A stretch of 64,000 nt of DNA. Origin: Butyrivibrio sp. CB08 (lineage in GTDB: Bacteria > Bacillota > Clostridia > Lachnospirales > Lachnospiraceae). The notes under the pieces were generated by a model, which was not told the origin of the DNA, did no database searches, and saw only the letters and a program-made list of their open reading frames with translations. Shown in pieces: positions 59,784 through 64,000 of this stretch (positions are counted from its first letter, which is position 1; each line of letters starts with the position of its first letter). The stretch spans positions 124,001 through 188,000 of the forward strand of contig NZ_RAIR01000007.1 of NCBI RefSeq assembly GCF_003625485.1. Direction: 5' to 3'. Position numbers and translations under genes: made by a program.

Positions 59784-61511
59784 ATGGAAAAGATAGGAAT
59801 TGTATTTGGCTGTTTCATACCTCTTCACAAGGGACATGAGTCTTTGATCGAGCGTGCGCTTTCTGAGAACGACCGCATGATCATCGCTGTCTGTGGCTAT
59901 CAGCAGGACCGCGGCAAAGACTTTCTTCCATTTACAGTGCGCTACAAGCTGGTAAAAGAGATATTCAGGGACAATCCAAGAGTAGTCATCGGTCTTATCG
60001 ACGACAAGAAGATCGGCCTTGATGGAACCTTTACCCACGAGAACTGGGTAGCCTGGGGAAAAGAGCTTTTTGCCTCCGCAGGTATAGAACCTGACAGCGC
60101 AGAGTTTACATGGTACACAGGAGAGCCTCCTTACGTTGAGAAGCTCCAGCCTATATATCCGGACCACAAATTTGTCCTTGTGGACCGCACTGTGATAAAG
60201 GCAAGCGGAACCCAGATCAGAAACAATCCACAGGTTCATCTTGGCGATATCAATTTTGTTTTTGAACAATACCTGCGTAAGACAGGAAAACTCGAGGAGG
60301 ATCCTATGAATCCAATTATTGACAGTTTACTTGAAACTGACCTTTACAAATTTTCAATGGGTCAGGCAATCTATCACCAGTTCCCGGACTACACCACCAC
60401 ATGGTCTTTCAAGTGCCGCAACAAGGACGTGCACTTCACAAAAGAGATGGTGGACGAGATAAAGAGACAGATCTACCTGTACTGCGACTTAAACTTCACA
60501 GAGGATGAGCTCAACTACCTTGCAGGCATCAAGTGGATCAAGAAATCATACGTTGATTTCCTTAGACTGTGGCATCCAAGATACGAAGACTTTACTATTA
60601 CAGATGAGGCTGAGTGCGGACTTTCAATCGAGACCAACGGAACATGGCTCAACACTTCCATGTACGAAATCCCAACTCTTGCCATCGTCAACGAAGTTTA
60701 TTTCAGAATGGCTTATGACTATGAGGAGCTCATGGAATCCTTCGAGGAGAGACTCGATGCGAAGATAGCTCTTTTGACTAATGAAACATACAATCTCGGG
60801 GCCTTCTCAGAGTTCGGCTTAAGGAGAAGATTATCAGCTGAGGCTCAGGAACTTGCAGTTATGAAGCTCAGAGATTCCAAGCTTGGTAAGTCAATATTTG
60901 TAGGAACTTCAAATGTTCTCCTTGCTAAGAAGCTAGGAGTTAACCCTGTTGGAACCATGGCTCACGAGTGGATCATGTGCGTTGGACAGGGCAATCACAA
61001 GCACAACCCTGCTTACTCAAACTGGTACGCTCTTGATGCATGGGTTAAGGAGTATGGTATCCTGAACGGAACTGCTCTTACAGACGCCATCACAACAGAC
61101 TGCTTCCTCAGAGACTTCCAGCTGACTTATTCAACACTGTTCTCTGGCGTTCGCCATGACAGCGGAGATCCAATCGAGTGGGGCGAGAAGATGATCGAGC
61201 ACTACAAGTCACTTGGCATCGATCCAGCTACCAAGACTCTTCTGTTCTCAGACAGCCTTGACTTCGAGCGCGCTAACAACATCCACGCACACTTTGATGG
61301 AAGAGCCAAGGTTGCTTTCGGAATCGGAACATACATTGCAAACGACACCAAGGTTCCTGCCCTCAACATCGTAATGAAAACCACAGCCTGCAACGGACAG
61401 GATGTAGCTAAGGTTTCAGACGTAGAAGGCAAGGGCATGTGCAAGAACCCTGACTACGTTGATTACCTGCAGAGATGCATCAACTGGAGAATGGAGCACG
61501 AGGAGGCTTAA
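59784..61511 (+). CDS. NadR-type NMN/NaMN adenylyltransferase fused to nicotinate phosphoribosyltransferase
   Basis: 575 residues. Domain 1 (~1-170) is a nucleotidylyltransferase: GCFIPLHKGHESLI with the HxGH motif, and KASGTQIRNNP matching the NadR ISGTxIR loop. Domain 2 (~175-575) is a nicotinate phosphoribosyltransferase with LLETDLYKFSMGQAI, TNEVYFRM-type, GTSNVLLAKKLG and GVRHDSGDP segments. The start MEKIGIVFG at 59784 follows GATGAGGAC. An internal GAGGAGG precedes an in-frame ATG at 60306 (residue 175), so PncB may also be made alone. It joins two Preiss-Handler steps. Confidence 0.88.
   Translation: MEKIGIVFGCFIPLHKGHESLIERALSENDRMIIAVCGYQQDRGKDFLPFTVRYKLVKEIFRDNPRVVIGLIDDKKIGLDGTFTHENWVAWGKELFASAGIEPDSAEFTWYTGEPPYVEKLQPIYPDHKFVLVDRTVIKASGTQIRNNPQVHLGDINFVFEQYLRKTGKLEEDPMNPIIDSLLETDLYKFSMGQAIYHQFPDYTTTWSFKCRNKDVHFTKEMVDEIKRQIYLYCDLNFTEDELNYLAGIKWIKKSYVDFLRLWHPRYEDFTITDEAECGLSIETNGTWLNTSMYEIPTLAIVNEVYFRMAYDYEELMESFEERLDAKIALLTNETYNLGAFSEFGLRRRLSAEAQELAVMKLRDSKLGKSIFVGTSNVLLAKKLGVNPVGTMAHEWIMCVGQGNHKHNPAYSNWYALDAWVKEYGILNGTALTDAITTDCFLRDFQLTYSTLFSGVRHDSGDPIEWGEKMIEHYKSLGIDPATKTLLFSDSLDFERANNIHAHFDGRAKVAFGIGTYIANDTKVPALNIVMKTTACNGQDVAKVSDVEGKGMCKNPDYVDYLQRCINWRMEHEEA
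60293..60308 (+). promoter_or_regulatory. Internal ribosome binding site between the NMNAT and PncB domains
   Basis: GAGGAGG followed by ATCCT and ATG (60306) inside the ORF. The sequence encodes Glu-Glu-Asp-Pro-Met in the fusion, so it is both coding and a canonical SD-ATG at good spacing. Confidence 0.6.
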
Positions 61512-61552
61512 GGGCAGCTTGCTGCTCCCTCTAGCGCCAGGAGGATATGAAA

Positions 61553-62302
61553 ATGAGTACTAATGGATTTAATGCTAATGAAGAGATAGAAAAGATTGTA
61601 GCCTGGATCCAGGACTGGTTTGAGAACAATGGTCCTAAGGCAAATGCCGTTATCGGAGTATCAGGTGGTAAGGATTCTTCCATCGTTTCAGCGCTTCTAG
61701 TTAAGGCTCTTGGTAAAGATCGCGTTGTGGGCGTTCTGATGCCAAACGGCGAGCAGAAGGATATCGCTGATTCCAAGAAGCTTGTGGAGTTCCTTGGTAT
61801 CAGGCACTATATTGTAAACATCAATCCCGCTGTAGAAGGCGAGTATGCTGCTCTTAGAGCAGCCGGCATTGAGGTTGGCAAGGATGCTATCATCAATACT
61901 CCGCCAAGAATCAGGATGACAACTCTTTATGCTGTTGCACAGTCTCTTCCAGAGGGCGGACGCGTTGCCAACACCTGCAACAAGTCTGAGGACTGGGTTG
62001 GTTATTCCACCAAGTATGGCGATGCAGCCGGAGACTTCAGCCCCTGCTCAGATTACCTTGTTAGCGAGATGCTCCAGATCGGAGATGCTCTTGGTCTTCC
62101 AACAGAGCTTATCCACAAGACTCCATCCGACGGCCTCTCAGGAATGTCCGACGAGGACAAGCTTGGCTTCACCTACGCAGTACTTGACCACTACGTTCTC
62201 ACTGGCGAGATTGAAGATCAGACCACCAAGGAAAAGATCGACCGCCTGCACAGACTTAACCTTCATAAGCTGCAGACAATCCCAATGTATAAGAGGGGAT
62301 GA
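61553..62302 (+). CDS. nadE: NAD(+) synthase, ammonia-dependent
   Basis: 249 residues. The PP-loop reads GVSGGKDSSIV; EDWVGYSTKYGDAAGDFSP and SDGLSGMSDEDKLG are NadE signatures. There is no glutaminase domain. AGGAGG is two bases from the ATG at 61547 and eight from the ATG at 61553, so the second is used. It follows the NMNAT-PncB fusion by about 40 nt and completes the nicotinate to NAD route in the cytoplasm. Confidence 0.93.
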   Translation: MSTNGFNANEEIEKIVAWIQDWFENNGPKANAVIGVSGGKDSSIVSALLVKALGKDRVVGVLMPNGEQKDIADSKKLVEFLGIRHYIVNINPAVEGEYAALRAAGIEVGKDAIINTPPRIRMTTLYAVAQSLPEGGRVANTCNKSEDWVGYSTKYGDAAGDFSPCSDYLVSEMLQIGDALGLPTELIHKTPSDGLSGMSDEDKLGFTYAVLDHYVLTGEIEDQTTKEKIDRLHRLNLHKLQTIPMYKRG

Positions 62303-62326
62303 AATAGGATAATACATAGGACAATT

Positions 62327-62382
62327 CCTGGCAAAAGCCAGGCTGTAATCAAGGGATGCCACTAAACGTGGCGTCCCTTTTT
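62327..62382 (+). terminator. Tandem hairpins with terminator after nadE
   Basis: CCTGGC AAAA GCCAGG is followed by AAGGGATGCCAC TAAAC GTGGCGTCCCTTTTT. The second is a strong intrinsic terminator. Confidence 0.92.
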
Positions 62383-62433
62383 CTTGAAAATAGGCGGTTT
62401 CATAAAAATCCGATGACAAATTTAAAAATTTTT

Positions 62434-62474
62434 ACAATTAAATTGTTGACAATACATTTAGATTGTGTTAAATA
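62434..62474 (+). promoter_or_regulatory. Thioredoxin promoter with palindrome over the -35
   Basis: TTGACA (62446-62451), a 17-nt spacer and TAAATA (62469-62474). A perfect dyad ACAATT A AATTGT (62434-62446) overlaps the upstream edge of the -35, a position suited to an activator or repressor. Confidence 0.6.
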
Positions 62475-62529
62475 TAATTGTATCAAGAAACAAATCGTAA
62501 CGAAATCAACTCTAGGAAGGAGAACTCTT

Positions 62530-62847
62530 ATGGAATATAAATTCACAGAAGCTAATTTCGAAGCAGAAGTACTTAACAGCGATATCCCAGTTCTTGTAGA
62601 TTTCTACGCAGACTGGTGCGGACCTTGCAAGATGATGATGCCAACTGTTGAGAAGATGGCAGAGACCTATGATGGCAAGATCAAGGTTGGCAAGATCAAC
62701 GCTGATGACAATGGAGACCTGGCAGCTAAATATGGCATTATGTCTATCCCAAGTTTCCTTATCTTTAAGAATGGTGAGGTTGTTGACACCATGACTGGTG
62801 CAATGCCTGCAGAAGCTCTTGCTGCAAGGCTTGACGCACAGCTTTAA
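62530..62847 (+). CDS. trxA: Thioredoxin
   Basis: 105 residues. The active site is DWCGPCKMMMP with the CGPC pair, and the cis-Pro loop is SIPSFLIFKNG. Full-length compared with the family. GGAAGGAG precedes ATG at 62530. It serves general cytoplasmic disulfide reduction, including oxidative-stress enzymes. The reading frame extends upstream to 62356 but this part is not thioredoxin-like. Confidence 0.95.
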   Translation: MEYKFTEANFEAEVLNSDIPVLVDFYADWCGPCKMMMPTVEKMAETYDGKIKVGKINADDNGDLAAKYGIMSIPSFLIFKNGEVVDTMTGAMPAEALAARLDAQL

Positions 62848-62890
62848 TTTGCTGACAACGGTTATAGTTTCGCCGTTTCAGATATATCAT

Positions 62891-62983
62891 ATCAGATGTC
62901 TCAAGAGACATCTGATCCCGCGAGCGTCGTCGGATGGACATGCTAGCATGTCCGACCGACTCGTGCTATCGCGTAACTTTTTT
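62891..62983 (+). terminator. Composite hairpins and terminator after trxA
   Basis: ATCAGATGTCT CAAG AGACATCTGAT (62891-62916) is a perfect stem. It is followed by CGCGA...TCGCG (62919-62973), enclosing GGACATGC/GCATGTCC with bulges. CTTTTTTCC follows. This ends the trxA transcript. Confidence 0.8.
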
Positions 62984-63043
62984 CCTCTCACTTCAAATGT
63001 CGGTCCCCTCCGTCATTTGAAACATAAAACACTCATAACACAT

Positions 63044-63078
63044 GAAAACGCCCTGGACGTATGCCCCAGGGCGTTTTC
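63044..63078. terminator. Bidirectional terminator between trxA and purF
   Basis: GAAAACGCCCTGG and CCAGGGCGTTTTC form a perfect 13-bp stem across a 9-nt loop. It serves the minus-strand purF transcript. Confidence 0.92.
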
Positions 63079-63084
63079 AATGTA

Positions 63085-64000
63085 TCAATCTTTTCCAACC
63101 GGATATTTACTGTCAAAGCATGCTTTGCAAAGTTCCAGATCACCAAGCATTTCCTTGAAATCTTCTATCTGAAGATATGCGAGGGAATCAGCTCCGATCT
63201 TCTTTCTGATCTCTTCATAGGAATTGTCAGATGCTATGAGCTGGCCCGAGCTTGGTACGTCAGTACCGTAATAGCAAGGATACAGGAAAGGTGGTGCACT
63301 GATCCTTACGTGAACCTTTTTAGCTCCTGCCTGACGAAGCATCTCGATGATATATTTCATGGTAGTTCCTCTGACGATGGAATCGTCAATGAGAACTATG
63401 CTCTTATCTTTTACCACATCCCTAAGGACATTGAGCTTCATATGAACTGCTGAATGTCTCTCTTCGTCTGTAGGTTTGATAAAGCTTCTTCCTATATAAC
63501 TGTTCTTGTGGAAAGCCAGAGCAAAAGGAATTCCTGAAGCCTTGGCATAGCCTTCTGCTGCCGCAAGTCCGGAGTCCGGAACACCTGCAACGATATCGGC
63601 TTCTACAGGCTCTCTCTTGGCAAGGGCCTGACCTGCTCTGATCCTGGCTTCATGAACAAGGATTCCATCAATAACAGAATCAGTTCTTGCAAAATAAATA
63701 TACTCAAATACGCAGTGAGCATGATGCTTCTGGCAAAGAGATTCATTGCTAAGAAGCTGACCATCCTCTGTAACGGTAACAATCTCGCCAGGTTTGATAT
63801 CTCTGATAAACTGACCGCCAACAGCATCAATAGCCGCTGTCTCAGAAGCCAGAATATAGGCTTTATCTCTTTTTCCAAGGACAAGTGGCTTGATTCCAAA
63901 TGGATCTCTTACTGCCACAAGTTTTCTTGGACTCATGATGATGCAGGCATATCCGCCCTTAAGAGTTCCAGCTACTTTGATAACTGCATCTTCAATGCTT
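63085..64000 (-). CDS. purF: Amidophosphoribosyltransferase, 3' part (start beyond window)
   Basis: At least 305 C-terminal residues. LVAVRDPFGIKPLVLGKR and DSGLAAAEGYAKASGIPFA mark PurF; VLIDDSIVRGTT is the PRPP-binding loop. The frame continues past the window edge with KGGYACIIMSPRKL, so the N-terminal Ntn glutaminase part is not visible. PurF converts PRPP and glutamine to phosphoribosylamine, the first step of purine synthesis. C-terminus CKACFDSKYPVGKD has two Cys pairs often seen with a 4Fe-4S cluster in Bacillus-type PurF. Confidence 0.93.
   Translation of the reverse strand, partial: SIEDAVIKVAGTLKGGYACIIMSPRKLVAVRDPFGIKPLVLGKRDKAYILASETAAIDAVGGQFIRDIKPGEIVTVTEDGQLLSNESLCQKHHAHCVFEYIYFARTDSVIDGILVHEARIRAGQALAKREPVEADIVAGVPDSGLAAAEGYAKASGIPFALAFHKNSYIGRSFIKPTDEERHSAVHMKLNVLRDVVKDKSIVLIDDSIVRGTTMKYIIEMLRQAGAKKVHVRISAPPFLYPCYYGTDVPSSGQLIASDNSYEEIRKKIGADSLAYLQIEDFKEMLGDLELCKACFDSKYPVGKD

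Noticed and set aside
59685-60269. 194-codon minus-strand ORF opposite the NMNAT domain
   Set aside because: Antisense shadow. The plus strand has HxGH and ISGTxIR-like motifs.
1-64000. tRNA or rRNA genes
   Set aside because: No T-loop/anticodon architecture or rRNA signature was noticed on either strand; the GGTTCGA-like string at 38.7 kb is part of a small hairpin.
1-64000. Prophage or integrative element
   Set aside because: No integrase, terminase, capsid or conjugation gene is present; the only mobile-like signal is the short MITE-like block.

Overview
The window looks like chromosome of an anaerobic, low-to-moderate GC Firmicute, most likely a Lachnospiraceae member of the Butyrivibrio/Pseudobutyrivibrio/Lachnospira kind. 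The evidence is strong AGGAGG-type ribosome binding sites, desulfoferrodoxin, rubredoxin and a high-molecular-weight rubredoxin, small Clostridia-type proteins (DUF6465, DUF1858, DUF2752, DUF4234), an intracellular pectin-degradation pair and a complete LIV transporter. The genus is inference. No tRNA, rRNA, CRISPR array, phage gene or transposase gene was seen.

Region 1 (1-15.8 kb, minus strand) is a long cell-surface polysaccharide operon. It reads, in transcription order: 4,6-dehydratase/epimerase-like SDR, two initiating sugar-phosphate transferases, DegT aminotransferase, methyltransferase, GT4, Gfo/Idh/MocA dehydrogenase, UDP-sugar 6-dehydrogenase, GT4, HisH, HisF, WbpG-type amidotransferase, GT4, and two asparagine-synthetase-like proteins, the last cut by the window edge. 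The gene set predicts a 3-amino or amidino uronic acid, possibly with uronamide groups.

Region 2 (15.8-18.2 kb) carries anaerobe oxidative-stress genes (superoxide reductase, rubredoxin, flavin reductase-rubredoxin fusion) around a WecG/TagA/CpsF glycosyltransferase and a short truncated-looking ORF. Region 3 (18.3-29.2 kb) holds membrane glycosylation genes: GtrA, two GtrB-like polyprenyl-phosphate sugar synthases, three GT-C type membrane proteins, an MBOAT acyltransferase broken by two compensating T-tract indels, its SGNH-like partner, and a PseC-like aminotransferase.

Region 4 (29.2-46 kb) is mostly housekeeping and signalling: an MBL hydrolase, DUF6465, an uncharacterised two-gene operon, an AgrC-like GHKL kinase preceded by palindromic repeats, PlsC, a 5'-3' exonuclease, a chemotaxis receptor, a cytidylate-kinase-like protein, livJHMGF, and a CLC channel operon with DUF2752 and DUF4234. 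Region 5 (46-54 kb) has a MITE-like repeat, a PD-(D/E)XK-like protein, two orphan small proteins, a REC-GGDEF-EAL/Hpt pair, an aldo/keto reductase with DUF1858, and an SLC13/ArsB-type permease behind a candidate yybP-ykoY manganese riboswitch.

Region 6 (54-64 kb) holds a lipoprotein barnase with barstar, pectin methylesterase and polygalacturonase without signal peptides, an alpha/beta hydrolase, two paralogous small WQG-domain proteins, an NMNAT-nicotinate phosphoribosyltransferase fusion with an internal ribosome binding site followed by nadE, thioredoxin, and the 3' part of purF.

Strong intrinsic terminators are visible at most convergent gene ends. The 1-13 kb block and the MBOAT region look more AT-rich by eye than the liv, pectin and NAD regions, which fits a laterally exchanged surface-polysaccharide locus. 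No composition figure was computed.
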